Assembly: GCA_029941905.1 (NCBI GenBank)
Contig: JAPYTQ010000025.1
Location: forward strand, 12,133-76,132
Direction: 5' to 3'
From: JAHRVQ01 sp029941905
GTDB taxonomy: Bacteria > Pseudomonadota > Gammaproteobacteria > Pseudomonadales > Azotimanducaceae
Length of the DNA stretch: 64,000 nt
This document shows positions 26,046 to 35,316 of the stretch, piece by piece. Numbering within the stretch: the stretch's first letter is position 1; the number at the start of each line of letters is the position of its first letter. The notes beneath the pieces were generated by a model, which was given only the letters and a program-made list of their open reading frames with translations, was not told where the DNA came from and made no database searches. The position numbers and the translations under genes are program-made.

Positions 26046-27293
26046 ATGCCTGATCTAGAAAATGACTTATTCACACTGGCGATGTCAGAGAAAGCACAAC
26101 CTTTGATGGATGCGGTAAAAAAACATATTAAACAGAACGTGGAACCCATCACTGAAGAGTTCTTTGCACTTGAGAAGGGCAAGGAAGATCGCTGGTCCTG
26201 GCACCCACGGCAACTTGAATTACTCGATGGCGCAAAGGAAAAAGCCAAGCAATCCGGGTTATGGAACTTCTTCCTGCCTGATTCTGAAATGGGAGATGGC
26301 CTGACCAATCTGGACTATGCCTATATTGCGACGGAACTTGGAAAGTATGCCCTGGCGTCAGAAACGTTGAATTGTAGCGCTCCGGACACAGGTAACATGG
26401 AAGTGCTGGAACGGGTTGGCACTGAGGCACAGAAGGAAAAATGGCTGAAGCCGTTGTTGAATGGTGAAATTCGTTCGGCCTATGCCATGACGGAGCCTGG
26501 TCTGCCGTCGTCCGATGCAAAAAATATCAGCACCCAGGCAGTGCTCGATGGTGATGAGTGGGTGATAAATGGCGAGAAATTTTATATCTCAGGAGCCGGA
26601 GACCCACGATGCAAAATTATGATCACCATGGTCAAGACCAGCCCTGATGCGCCTCCGAGTCAGCAGCAATCACAGATTCTGGTGCCAAAAGACACCCCGG
26701 GCGTTGAGATCCTGGAAGGTATGCAGGTATTTGGCCAAGATCATGCGCCCCGCGGCCATATGCATATCAAATTCAACAATGTTCGGGTGCCCAAAGAGAA
26801 CATTCTGCTGGGTGAAGGGCGAGGATTTGAAATTTCCCAGGTCAGGTTGGGTCCCGGTCGAATTCATCACTGTATGCGCTCTATTGGTAAAGCCGAAAAG
26901 GCGCTTGAGCTGATGGTGACCAGGGCCGGTAGTCGAGTTGCTTTTGGTAAGCCGATTGCGAAATTGGGAAAAAATCTTGAAGTCATCTCACGGGCACGTA
27001 TTGAAATTGATGCAATGCGCCTCATGGTGCTGCAGGCGGCGAAGGCGATGGACGTCCTCGGTAACAAGGAAGCCAGGGTCTATGTGAGTGCCGTGAAAGC
27101 CATGGTTCCTGAAAAGGTTTGTCTCATCATCGACCAGGCGATACAGATGCATGGCGCGACCGGAATCTCACAGTGGACACCACTGGCGGCAATGTATACT
27201 GATCTGCGTCACCTGCGGTTCGCCGACGGACCGGATGAGGTGCACCATATGGTGGTTGGACGCAGTGAGTTGCAGAAGTATGACCTGTGGTAG
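26046..27293 (+). CDS. Acyl-CoA dehydrogenase
   Basis: A 415-residue FAD-dependent acyl-CoA dehydrogenase, closest in style to the ACAD10/11 C-terminal type. It has AYAMTEPGLPSSDAKNIS at the FAD-binding strand, RVPKENILLGEGRGFEISQVRLGPGRIHH mid-protein, and a C-terminal QMHGATGISQWTPLAAMYTDLRHLRFADGPDEVH with Asp/Glu near the catalytic position. It desaturates acyl-CoA at C2-C3. GGAG lies before the ATG. It sits 171 bp after the hydratase and 9 bp before the MDR gene. Confidence 0.92.
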   Translation: MPDLENDLFTLAMSEKAQPLMDAVKKHIKQNVEPITEEFFALEKGKEDRWSWHPRQLELLDGAKEKAKQSGLWNFFLPDSEMGDGLTNLDYAYIATELGKYALASETLNCSAPDTGNMEVLERVGTEAQKEKWLKPLLNGEIRSAYAMTEPGLPSSDAKNISTQAVLDGDEWVINGEKFYISGAGDPRCKIMITMVKTSPDAPPSQQQSQILVPKDTPGVEILEGMQVFGQDHAPRGHMHIKFNNVRVPKENILLGEGRGFEISQVRLGPGRIHHCMRSIGKAEKALELMVTRAGSRVAFGKPIAKLGKNLEVISRARIEIDAMRLMVLQAAKAMDVLGNKEARVYVSAVKAMVPEKVCLIIDQAIQMHGATGISQWTPLAAMYTDLRHLRFADGPDEVHHMVVGRSELQKYDLW

Positions 27294-27302
27294 GGACTTA
27301 TA

Positions 27303-28334
27303 ATGACAAATAAAACGACAGACCTTACATCGTCAGAGAATCGCCAGGTAATAATTGATTCTTTACCGGACGGCCCGTTGATGGAATCGAATTACCGAAT
27401 GGAAACCGGCCCGATACCAGAACCCGTTGAGGCTGAAGTGTTGTGCCGAACTCTGGTGCTGACCATTGGCGCGGGAACCCGGGCAGGGTTACAAGGCAGT
27501 GCCAGTTACGCTGGTGCACCAAAAACAAATATTGTGATGAACGGAACGGGTGTAGGCCGGGTTGTCAAGTCTAATGACCCGCGGCTGTCGGAAGGTGATC
27601 TGGTGGTGTGTCCCTCCGGGTGGCAGGAATACTCAGTACACAAAGGCAAAAACCTGACCCGGGTCGAAGATGATATCGACCCTGCTCACTATCTGGGTGC
27701 GTTGGGTACCAATGGCTTGACCGCCTATTTTGGATTGCTGAAAGTTGGCGATCCCAGTGAGGGAGAAACAGTGTTGGTTTCTGCGGCGGCGGGTTCTGTG
27801 GGGCACCTGGTTGGGCAGATTGCAAAAATTAAAGGCTGTCGCACGGTAGGTGTTACCTCGACTGCCGGGAAGTGTCATCTGCTGGAGGACAAGCTTGGCT
27901 ATGACGCCTCGGTTTCGTACCGCTCGGATGATTTTCGGGCAGAGCTCAAGCAAGCATGTACCAACGGCGTTGATGTGTATTTTGACAATACCGGCGGAGA
28001 CATTCTTGGTAATGCGCTATTTCGCATGAACGAGCACAGCAGAATTGTCTGCTGTGGTGTGGTTTCGCAATACGATACTTCCAACCCCGCAGGGGGGCCA
28101 AGGGGTATACCCGGGCTGCTGGTCAACAAACGGATTCGAATGGAAGGCTTTCTGGTGTTTGATTTTCTTGAACAGTACGAATCTGCCCGAGAAGAAATTA
28201 AATCCTGGATCAAGTCAGGATCCCTGGTGCCGCTTAACGATGAGTTTAATGGTCTGGAGCGGGCACCAGCAGCATTCGTTGATTTGTTGGCCGGTGGCAA
28301 TGTAGGGACGCGAATAATCCGGGTCGCCGACTAG
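27303..28334 (+). CDS. MDR-superfamily NADP-dependent oxidoreductase
   Basis: A 343-residue zinc-independent medium-chain dehydrogenase/reductase of the prostaglandin/leukotriene B4 12-hydroxydehydrogenase (alkenal reductase) branch. Features are ALGTNGLTAYFGLLKVG, the cofactor motif AAAGSVGHLVGQIAKIKGC (Rossmann fold), YFDNTGGDILGNALF and the C-terminal return. It probably reduces a double bond or carbonyl conjugated to an acyl chain. Nine bases after the acyl-CoA dehydrogenase; its TAG overlaps the gntK stop in a CTAG palindrome. Confidence 0.87.
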   Translation: MTNKTTDLTSSENRQVIIDSLPDGPLMESNYRMETGPIPEPVEAEVLCRTLVLTIGAGTRAGLQGSASYAGAPKTNIVMNGTGVGRVVKSNDPRLSEGDLVVCPSGWQEYSVHKGKNLTRVEDDIDPAHYLGALGTNGLTAYFGLLKVGDPSEGETVLVSAAAGSVGHLVGQIAKIKGCRTVGVTSTAGKCHLLEDKLGYDASVSYRSDDFRAELKQACTNGVDVYFDNTGGDILGNALFRMNEHSRIVCCGVVSQYDTSNPAGGPRGIPGLLVNKRIRMEGFLVFDFLEQYESAREEIKSWIKSGSLVPLNDEFNGLERAPAAFVDLLAGGNVGTRIIRVAD

Positions 28335-28834
28335 CATCCTGTACTGCGATCCTTGATGATCGCATTGACAATCGTTTCGCAAATTATTTCCCGGCTAAGT
28401 TGTATGCTGACGACTAAACCATTCTTCGCCGGTTCAAGGGAACTGAACTGGCTGCGGAGTAAATTGTCGTTCATAAATGCGTGTGTTCTGGTGGCCAGCC
28501 GCGCCTGTATGAGTTCGAAACTTCCTTCAAGTAGCACTGAAAAAATCCTCTTCTGATCGACCCCGAGTAATTCCCGATAAGATTGTTTGAGAGCGGAGCA
28601 TGCAAGAACCGTGTGTTTTCCCTGCTGGTTGTTGTTGGCGATCAGATTCCGCAACCTGGTCAACCAGGGTACTCGATCCTCGTCTGACAAGGGTAGTCCC
28701 TGGCGCATTTTTTCAATATTTTGCTCCGGGTGGTAGTCATCAGCATCGATGAACTGCCAATTGAGTTGTTCCGCAAGTTGTTTGCCGATAGTTGATTTAC
28801 CGCAACCACTCACTCCGAACAGAACGATAACCAT
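28331..28834 (-). CDS. gntK: Gluconokinase
   Basis: A 167-residue ATP-dependent gluconokinase, making 6-phosphogluconate. The Walker A GVSGCGKST is at residues 7-15, and the family motifs FIDADDYHP and LSDEDRVPWL follow. Start set at the ATG at 28834 because homologues begin right before this strand and GGAG lies upstream; a longer open frame from 28945 adds unrelated residues. It follows gnd (43 bp), so the pair feeds gluconate into the oxidative pentose phosphate route. Confidence 0.93.
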   Translation of the reverse strand: MVIVLFGVSGCGKSTIGKQLAEQLNWQFIDADDYHPEQNIEKMRQGLPLSDEDRVPWLTRLRNLIANNNQQGKHTVLACSALKQSYRELLGVDQKRIFSVLLEGSFELIQARLATRTHAFMNDNLLRSQFSSLEPAKNGLVVSIQLSREIICETIVNAIIKDRSTGC

Positions 28835-28877
28835 GAACAGACACTCCGCCACCTGGTTTAATAAAAAGATTAAGAAT

Positions 28878-30311
28878 CTATGCGTCTTCCCAGTCGACAT
28901 GAAATTTACCTTCACGATCGGTTCGCTCGAAGGTGTGAGCGCCAAAGAAATCTCTTTGTGCCTGAATCAGGTTGCTAGGCAGAGTTTCTGAGAGGTAAGA
29001 GTCGACGTAAGCCAGTGATGCGGACATGGCAGGCATTGACGAACCTGATTGGATGCCAGCAGCAACCAGGGAGCGCCAGGAATTCTGGCTTTGTTCAATA
29101 ATCGGCTTGAGACCGGGAGCCAGCAATAGGTTCTCCAGTTCGCCGTTTTCATCAAATGCCTGTTTGATATCCGTAAGTAAAGCCGAACGAATAATACATC
29201 CCCCGCGCCACAGGCTTGCCACGCTTCCCAGGTTCGTGCCCCAGGAGAATTCCCTGGCAGCGCCTCCCAGTAAAGAGAAGCCCTGTGCATAGGTGCACAG
29301 GATGGCAGCCAATAATGCCTCGCCAATGATCGTTGTCCAGCCAGCCTGGTCTTCGACCGTAGTAGCTGCGCTAGTCACAATGCTGTGTGTATCGCTGTGT
29401 GGGTAGAGGCGGGACGCTTGTTCTCTTTGGTCTTTCATGGCAGAGAGGTGTCGCTCAGTCACTGCGGCGACAATCGTAGGAATGGGAACGCCTAACTGCA
29501 TCGCGGAGTATACTGTCCACTGGCCTGTACCCTTTTGCTCTGCACGATCCGAAATAAGGTTGAGTAACAGCGTTCCTGTGAGCTCGTCCGGCTGGACTAA
29601 GATTTTCTCGGTAATTTCAACAAGGTAAGATTCGAGTGGTCCTTTGTTGAATTCAGCAAAGGTTGCACCAGCTCTTTCGGAGCTCCAGCCAAGCGCTTGC
29701 TGCATAAACCGGTAGGTCTCTGCAATAAGCTGCATGATGCCGTATTCAATACCGTTGTGAACCATCTTGACGTAGTGTCCGGCGCCATCTGGCCCGACAT
29801 GATCAAAACAGGGATCAGAGTTTATGTGGGTAGATATGGCTTCGAACAAGGGCAGACATTGATTGTAAGCATCGATATTTCCGCCGACCATGACCGAGGC
29901 GCCATGTCGGGCTCCTTTTGCGCCTCCGGATATTCCAGTGCCCAGGTACTGAATCCCCTGTTGCTCCAGCATAAGGTGACGCCGGTGAGTATCCTCAAAA
30001 TGTGAATTCCCACCGTCGATAATAATGTCATCCCTGTCCAGTATCGCTACCAGGTCGTCGATAACCCGGTCAACGGGGTCCCCCGCGGTGACCATAAGTA
30101 AGATTTTCCTTGGACGGTCCAGGGTTTTGACAAATGCGTGAATTGAGTCGGTTTTGTACAGCCGGGAATCGCTGTTTGCTGGTTGAATAAGGCTATGGAC
30201 TTCGTCCGAATTGTAACTGAAAACTGCAACGTCCAGTTGCTCCAACAGGTTTTGAGTTAGATTGCGCCCCATCAAGCCCAGGCCAATGACGCCAATGGTC
30301 GTCTTTGTCAT
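28878..30311 (-). CDS. gnd: 6-phosphogluconate dehydrogenase, decarboxylating
   Basis: A 477-residue NADP-dependent enzyme of the pentose phosphate pathway, converting 6-phosphogluconate to ribulose 5-phosphate, CO2 and NADPH. Visible motifs are GLGLMGRNLTQNLL (residues 10-23), SGGAKGARHGAS near residue 130 and the catalytic HYVKMVHNGIEYG segment. The length is full. It precedes gntK and follows a PhyH gene by 40 bp on the same strand. NADPH supply for fatty-acid synthesis is a plausible benefit, but only an inference. Confidence 0.95.
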   Translation of the reverse strand: MTKTTIGVIGLGLMGRNLTQNLLEQLDVAVFSYNSDEVHSLIQPANSDSRLYKTDSIHAFVKTLDRPRKILLMVTAGDPVDRVIDDLVAILDRDDIIIDGGNSHFEDTHRRHLMLEQQGIQYLGTGISGGAKGARHGASVMVGGNIDAYNQCLPLFEAISTHINSDPCFDHVGPDGAGHYVKMVHNGIEYGIMQLIAETYRFMQQALGWSSERAGATFAEFNKGPLESYLVEITEKILVQPDELTGTLLLNLISDRAEQKGTGQWTVYSAMQLGVPIPTIVAAVTERHLSAMKDQREQASRLYPHSDTHSIVTSAATTVEDQAGWTTIIGEALLAAILCTYAQGFSLLGGAAREFSWGTNLGSVASLWRGGCIIRSALLTDIKQAFDENGELENLLLAPGLKPIIEQSQNSWRSLVAAGIQSGSSMPAMSASLAYVDSYLSETLPSNLIQAQRDFFGAHTFERTDREGKFHVDWEDA

Positions 30312-30351
30312 TGTCCGTCCCTCATTTCAACAGTGTATAGGTTCGGCTCCC

Positions 30352-31224
30352 CTATGATTCACTATCCGTAAGGGCGTTAAATTTGTTGATCACACTGGCG
30401 TTGATGGCACGTTCCGGTGGTTGAATGCCCGCATTGCCTGATTCCCCCGGTTCCGGGTCAGAATAGTAACCCAGCGCGTAATTACCCATGGAGTAACCCA
30501 ATAGATCCTGTAACGCTGGCTCCAGGTTTTTTGCAATATGCGGTGGACAGGACAGGTACTGGTTTTCTTCCTGGCGCAGCCACCCCAGGCAGTAGGTGAT
30601 ATTCAACCCCATTCTGGATTCGTCGGCCCGGTTCTCACCTCCCGAATGAATCACCGAGCCGGTGTAAAGCAGTACCGAACCACGGTTCATCTCTGCCTGA
30701 CAGACTTCGTCCGGTTCTGCTCTTCTTTTGTAAGGCCAATGGTTGCTTCCGGGTACGACCCGGGTAGCGCCATTTTCAGAATTGAAATCAGTCAACGCCC
30801 AGATAGTGTTGAACTGCGGTTCGATGGAGGCTGGCAGATGCGTGCCCCAGGCCAGACGATCACGATGCAGCACCTGGGCACCTTCACCTGGACCTATGTT
30901 AATCGTCTGGGTCAGGTGGAGAATAATTTTCTCCGTAAAAGGAAGCAGGAAGCCATTAGCCAGAGACAGAATTTTGCTGTCGGTGACAATATCCCGACAA
31001 GCCGGTGTTCGTGCAACCAATGCACCGGTTCTGCGGGTACTCTTACCGGAGAAATCATCACCGCCAAAACGTGTGTTTTCCACAAACGGAGCGACCTGTT
31101 GTCTAATTGTTGCTGCAAGGCTCAGATCGAGCGCATTTGACAGGATGCAGGCGCCATCGCGTTTGATGACGTCAAGAATGTCATCGTCAGATGTATTGGC
31201 AGGTAAGGTTTCAAGTTGTGGCAT
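30352..31224 (-). CDS. PhyH-family dioxygenase
   Basis: A 290-residue non-haem iron, 2-oxoglutarate-dependent dioxygenase of the phytanoyl-CoA hydroxylase family. His120 and Asp122 (LHRDRLAWG), His193 (VIHSGGE) and Arg204 (ESRMG) form the active site. The C-terminal part (LRQEENQYLSCPP...LLGY..G) is strikingly like that of the first PhyH gene in the window (MRQQENQYLSVPE...LMGYKTF), so these two are the closest pair. It follows a cupin gene by 14 bp. Confidence 0.88.
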   Translation of the reverse strand: MPQLETLPANTSDDDILDVIKRDGACILSNALDLSLAATIRQQVAPFVENTRFGGDDFSGKSTRRTGALVARTPACRDIVTDSKILSLANGFLLPFTEKIILHLTQTINIGPGEGAQVLHRDRLAWGTHLPASIEPQFNTIWALTDFNSENGATRVVPGSNHWPYKRRAEPDEVCQAEMNRGSVLLYTGSVIHSGGENRADESRMGLNITYCLGWLRQEENQYLSCPPHIAKNLEPALQDLLGYSMGNYALGYYSDPEPGESGNAGIQPPERAINASVINKFNALTDSES

Positions 31225-31238
31225 TTGTTCTTCTCCGT

Positions 31239-31706
31239 CTATGGTGCAGCATGAATCGGGTCAACCCAGTGCAACCCGTCTGGATCTTCGATGACAGGAA
31301 TATCCAGATTAACTATAACGGGATCCTGATCACTGCGAACCAGCATGCAATGCAAAGCTTCATTTTCACTGGCGTTGATTTCCTGGTGCGGAACATAAGG
31401 CGGGACGAAAATAAAATCACCGGGCCCTGCTTCTGCAACATATTGAAGCTTGTCTCCCCAGCGCATACGGGCACGGCCGCTGACGATGTAAATAATGCTC
31501 TCCAGTGCACCATGATGGTGTGCACCTGTCTTCGCATCTGGATGAATTTCCACCGTTCCGGCCCAGAGCTTTTGCGCACCGGCTGTTGCGTAGGTCACTG
31601 CTGCGGCACGATTCATACCGGGAGTTTGGGGGGTGTTGATATCCAGATGCTCGCCGCTGATGACTTTGACACCCTCGTTGCGCCAGTCTTTGGTCTCTTC
31701 AGTCAT
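31239..31706 (-). CDS. Cupin-domain protein
   Basis: A 155-residue single-domain cupin. Metal-binding His residues appear in HHHGALESIIYIVSGRARMRWG, followed by FIFVPPYVPHQEINAS. It resembles small cupin proteins that act as isomerases, dioxygenases or regulators; no specific activity can be assigned. First gene of the minus-strand cupin-PhyH-gnd-gntK run; the 162-bp gap to the divergent PhyH gene at 31869 is the likely shared promoter region. Confidence 0.85.
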   Translation of the reverse strand: MTEETKDWRNEGVKVISGEHLDINTPQTPGMNRAAAVTYATAGAQKLWAGTVEIHPDAKTGAHHHGALESIIYIVSGRARMRWGDKLQYVAEAGPGDFIFVPPYVPHQEINASENEALHCMLVRSDQDPVIVNLDIPVIEDPDGLHWVDPIHAAP

Positions 31707-31868
31707 AGGATTGATTCGGATTAGTGGCCAGATAGAGACTTAACCATCTTCTGTGGGTATTGGCAAACCCAATAAACCACGGGCACAGATCTCCCATGAC
31801 CTTGCCATGAAGGTTTTTATTAGTGTAGTGTCCTGTTAATAACTCTACTTGTTAAGGATATTAGTGCG

Positions 31869-32996
31869 ATGGCTGTTCCAGGTTCACCAGACAACGCTAC
31901 ACCCAATACTCCCGTGCTATCACTGGAACAGAAACGCTCACTGTATCGTGACGGCTATATAGTCTTAAAAAATGCAGTGTCAGAGGAACACGTTGAGGCC
32001 GCACGAGCCCGTATTCGGGCTGCAAAGAAAGGCGAGAACCTGGGAACAGAAAAAGAAATGACTGATCTTGTGAATGCATCATCCATTACGCCGATACTGC
32101 ACGAAGTCATGGGTTATTTCGATCCACCGATTGTCTGCCAGGTTGGTGTGATAAAAGTCAGGGAACCTGGTGAGCACTTCAACAATATTGGTTATCGCGA
32201 CAAGGACATGCCGTACTATGGGGCCGAAACGCATATGGATGGCAGTATTACTATTGCCGCACCACAAACAGTGCAGGAAGGTACCGAGGAAGAAATCTAC
32301 AGGCGTTATTTTGCATCAGGCCCAAAAGGAGATCTGGGTCGAAGTCCCGACGTTATGGGTCACAACTCTGTGCCCATGTTTGAAGATCCTGAGATGACAC
32401 TCGGCCTGGGAAGTTTTACAGCGTTTGCATTCGTTTGTCTGAGCGACCAGACCGTAGAGGGATGTGGTCAGACTGCACTGTTGAAGGGTGCCCATCATGC
32501 AACCGAAAAATTCTTCCAGATGCAACGTGATGAAAACAATCACCTGGGGCCAGAAGGTCCGGGTTGGCCCAGACTGGATTATGAAAGCCCTAATCGCACC
32601 GGGCTGGTCTACTTACCAGAGGAAGTTAGAAATAAATTCCTGGATGAGAACTCCGAGAGTACACCGGATGGCAAGAAGTGGCCCCGACCGACCCAGATAC
32701 TCATGCAACCTGGGGATGCATGTATAACGGTCTACCAGATACCACATTCCGGTACCCGCAATGAAAATGGTACAGAATCCCGCAAGAATATTATCTTCCG
32801 AATTCGCAACAAGAGTCGTCAGCCGGATGTTATGGTGAACGGTGTCACCGATCACCCGGACCGTGGGCAGATAGGTGAATGGCTGGAGTTCGAAGAAGGC
32901 AACGATCCCTGGGAGCGTTCAAAATTTGCCATGTGTAACATGTGGCATGAATGGGAAGGTATGAAGGAAGTCGTGGCGGAGCAGAAAGGGAAATAA
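31869..32996 (+). CDS. PhyH-family dioxygenase, long form
   Basis: A 375-residue member with the iron ligands His122 and Asp124 (ETHMDGS), His293 (IPHSGTRN) and Arg305 (ESRKNIIF). It carries an insertion of about 60-70 residues (residues 205-275) absent from the shorter paralogues. It begins a plus-strand set with a family III CoA-transferase and an SDR, a repeat of the PhyH/SDR/CoA-transferase gene combination at the left end of the window. Confidence 0.87.
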   Translation: MAVPGSPDNATPNTPVLSLEQKRSLYRDGYIVLKNAVSEEHVEAARARIRAAKKGENLGTEKEMTDLVNASSITPILHEVMGYFDPPIVCQVGVIKVREPGEHFNNIGYRDKDMPYYGAETHMDGSITIAAPQTVQEGTEEEIYRRYFASGPKGDLGRSPDVMGHNSVPMFEDPEMTLGLGSFTAFAFVCLSDQTVEGCGQTALLKGAHHATEKFFQMQRDENNHLGPEGPGWPRLDYESPNRTGLVYLPEEVRNKFLDENSESTPDGKKWPRPTQILMQPGDACITVYQIPHSGTRNENGTESRKNIIFRIRNKSRQPDVMVNGVTDHPDRGQIGEWLEFEEGNDPWERSKFAMCNMWHEWEGMKEVVAEQKGK

Positions 32997-33047
32997 CGGG
33001 CCAACCTCAATATAACATAGCAACCTTATCTTGATCAGGAGAATTAG

Positions 33048-34247
33048 ATGCCAGCGCTGGATGGATTGAGAATTCTTGATATGACCCAGTATGAAGCGGG
33101 CACATCGTGTACCCAGGCGTTGGCCTGGCTGGGAGCTGATGTGGTTAAAATCGAGGCTCCCGGGTACGGTGACCCTGGGAGGGGAGTCGGGCTAAGCGGA
33201 GAAGCTGCATATTCGGCCTATTTTTGTAACTGGAATGCCAATAAAAGAAGTATTGCTATTAATCTGAAATCATCCGAGGGTCGGGACCTGTTTATTCGAC
33301 TGTTGCCGGGCTTTGATGTCTTTGTGGAAAACTATGGCCCTGGGGTAATCGAAAAACTCGGGCTTGAATATGAAACCCTCAAGGCCGCTCATCCGCCGAT
33401 TATTCACGCCCGCATAAAAGGCTTCGGTACTTCCGGTCCCTACTCGAAATACAAAAGTTACGATGGCATCGCCCAGGCAGCCGCAGGTGCATTCTCGGTC
33501 ACGGGTGAAGCGGACGGACCGCCTTTGTGCCCCGGGCCGACAACTGGCGACTCGGGAACCGGTGTGCAGATGGGCATGGCAATCCTGGCTGCGTACATTC
33601 AGCGATTGCGTACCGGGGAAGGTCAGCAACTGGAAATCTCCATGCAGGAAGCGATGACCTATTTTATGCGTACCAGAATTGCTTTCGGTGGGGATTGGGG
33701 TAAGGGTGTGACGCCCCGCAACGGGAATTTCCAGGGATTGCCACCGGTGAACCTATACCCCTGTAAGCCCTTTGGGCCCAATGACTGGGTATTTCTGATG
33801 CCGGTTACCTCACAGCACTGGGATCAGCTTTGTGTCGCGACGGACAACCCGGGTCTATTGGTAGATCCGCGCTTCGACAGCCCGCAAACCCGCCTCAAAA
33901 ATCAGGACCTTGTCTATGAAACCTTTGCCAGCTGGACGAGAGACAGAACCAAATTTGAAGTGATGAAAACCCTCGGAGAAGCTGGTCTGCCGTGCTCAGC
34001 GGTCATGAATACCAGCGAGTTACACTCAGATCCACACCTGATTGATCGGGGGTTCATCAACAACATTGAGCACCCGGTGCACGGCAATGTCCCGTTGCTT
34101 GGATTTGGCCCGAGGCTGTCCGCTTCGGATGTTCCTATTCAGCGCGCGCCTCTGCTTGGTGAACACACGGAAGAACTTCTACAGCAGGAGTTGGGTTTAC
34201 CGGACGAGGATCTTCAATCATTAAGGCAGTCCGGAGTGATTGGCTAG
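33048..34247 (+). CDS. Family III (CaiB/BaiF) CoA-transferase
   Basis: A 399-residue class III CoA-transferase. The opening MPALDGLRILDMTQYEAGTS and the LGADVVKIEAPG strand are typical, and Asp168 in TTGDSG is the predicted catalytic aspartate. AGGAG precedes the ATG. It lies between a PhyH gene (51 bp upstream) and an SDR; the three likely act on one acyl substrate. Related to, but clearly distinct from, the transferase at 3615. Confidence 0.9.
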   Translation: MPALDGLRILDMTQYEAGTSCTQALAWLGADVVKIEAPGYGDPGRGVGLSGEAAYSAYFCNWNANKRSIAINLKSSEGRDLFIRLLPGFDVFVENYGPGVIEKLGLEYETLKAAHPPIIHARIKGFGTSGPYSKYKSYDGIAQAAAGAFSVTGEADGPPLCPGPTTGDSGTGVQMGMAILAAYIQRLRTGEGQQLEISMQEAMTYFMRTRIAFGGDWGKGVTPRNGNFQGLPPVNLYPCKPFGPNDWVFLMPVTSQHWDQLCVATDNPGLLVDPRFDSPQTRLKNQDLVYETFASWTRDRTKFEVMKTLGEAGLPCSAVMNTSELHSDPHLIDRGFINNIEHPVHGNVPLLGFGPRLSASDVPIQRAPLLGEHTEELLQQELGLPDEDLQSLRQSGVIG

Positions 34248-34275
34248 GTGTAGCTGTTACCTACCGGGAGGACAG

Positions 34276-35043
34276 ATGATCAATCTCGACGGTAAAGTCG
34301 TGCTGGTGACAGGCGGTTCACGAGGAATCGGCAGTGCCACAGCGAAAGCGATCGCTGCTGCAGGTGGTGATGTCGTTTTACACTTTGCCGCCAACAAAAG
34401 CGCTGCTGATAAAACCGCTGCGTTGATTGAAACAGGGAAAAGTCATATTGTTCAGGGCGATTTAAACGAACCGGGTATGGCGAAATCGGTTTGGCAGATG
34501 GCATTGAACTGGAAAGGGCGTATTGATGTGGTAGTCAATAATGCCGGTGTATTTCAGGCGGCGAGCATCGATGGAAGCGACGAGGATTGGGATGCAAGCT
34601 GGCGGAGAACCTTGCAGATCAACCTGGTTGCCAGTGGAGACTTCTGCCGTTGTGCAGTAAATACATGGCGTAGAGCTGGTACAGGTGGCATTATTATCAA
34701 TGTATCCAGCCGGGCTGCTTCCCGGGGCGATGGCCCCGATTACTGGTCCTATGCGGCCTCCAAGGGTGGCATGGTAGCGCTGACAAAGACTATCGCACGC
34801 GCCTATGCTGCAGAAGGTATCTTTGCCTATGGTGTCGCGCCTGGTTATGTGGAGACTGATATGGCGTTGGAGGCCTTTGCAAAAGATCCGACCCTCAAAG
34901 AAATTGTAACCCGAGAGATCCCCATCGGTGATATTGCACCGACGTCAGACATCGCAAATACCATATGTTTTCTGGCATCGGGCCTGGTGCCCCATGCCAC
35001 GGGAACAACGATCGATATCAACGGTGCGTCCCACGTCCGCTGA
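34276..35043 (+). CDS. SDR family oxidoreductase
   Basis: A 255-residue classical SDR. TGGSRGIG is the cofactor loop, NNAGV the stabilising motif, and the active site is Ser, Tyr and Lys in SSRAA...YAASKGG. The ATG at 34276 is used because GGGAGGA lies at ideal spacing; a longer frame from 34240 would overlap the CoA-transferase. It is the third gene of the PhyH/CoA-transferase/SDR set and probably oxidises the hydroxylated intermediate. Confidence 0.9.
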   Translation: MINLDGKVVLVTGGSRGIGSATAKAIAAAGGDVVLHFAANKSAADKTAALIETGKSHIVQGDLNEPGMAKSVWQMALNWKGRIDVVVNNAGVFQAASIDGSDEDWDASWRRTLQINLVASGDFCRCAVNTWRRAGTGGIIINVSSRAASRGDGPDYWSYAASKGGMVALTKTIARAYAAEGIFAYGVAPGYVETDMALEAFAKDPTLKEIVTREIPIGDIAPTSDIANTICFLASGLVPHATGTTIDINGASHVR

Positions 35044-35084
35044 CCCGTGGTAACATAGCCTCAACGACATGGAAGTTGTATCTT

Positions 35085-35316
35085 TTGAGCAATAACGAAA
35101 CAGAATCAGAATCCCGGACAAACTCGGGTCGCGAGGGAATTCTTGACTCCATTCCCCTCGGTATTCTGGAAATTGATCCCGCCGGTTCCCTACAGCAATC
35201 CGATGTTCCTCGACATGATCGATCTGCAAATCAACTGGAGCTGCCAACGAGATGACAACGACCAAATGGTCGCCCTGGTTGCTGTGTTTACCGACGTGAC
35301 CGAAACACCAGCAGTA
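35085..35316 (+). pseudogene. PAS/PAC domain remnant
   Basis: The end of one frame reads REGILDSIPLGILEIDPAG and another frame continues with SNPMFLDMIDLQ, then QMVALVAVFTDVTE: a PAS domain opening followed by a PAC motif. A frameshift between the two near 35190 and the absence of any output domain show it is a fragment. It lies just after the SDR stop and runs into the 3' end of the esterase gene on the other strand. Probably the wreck of a sensory protein. Confidence 0.5.
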
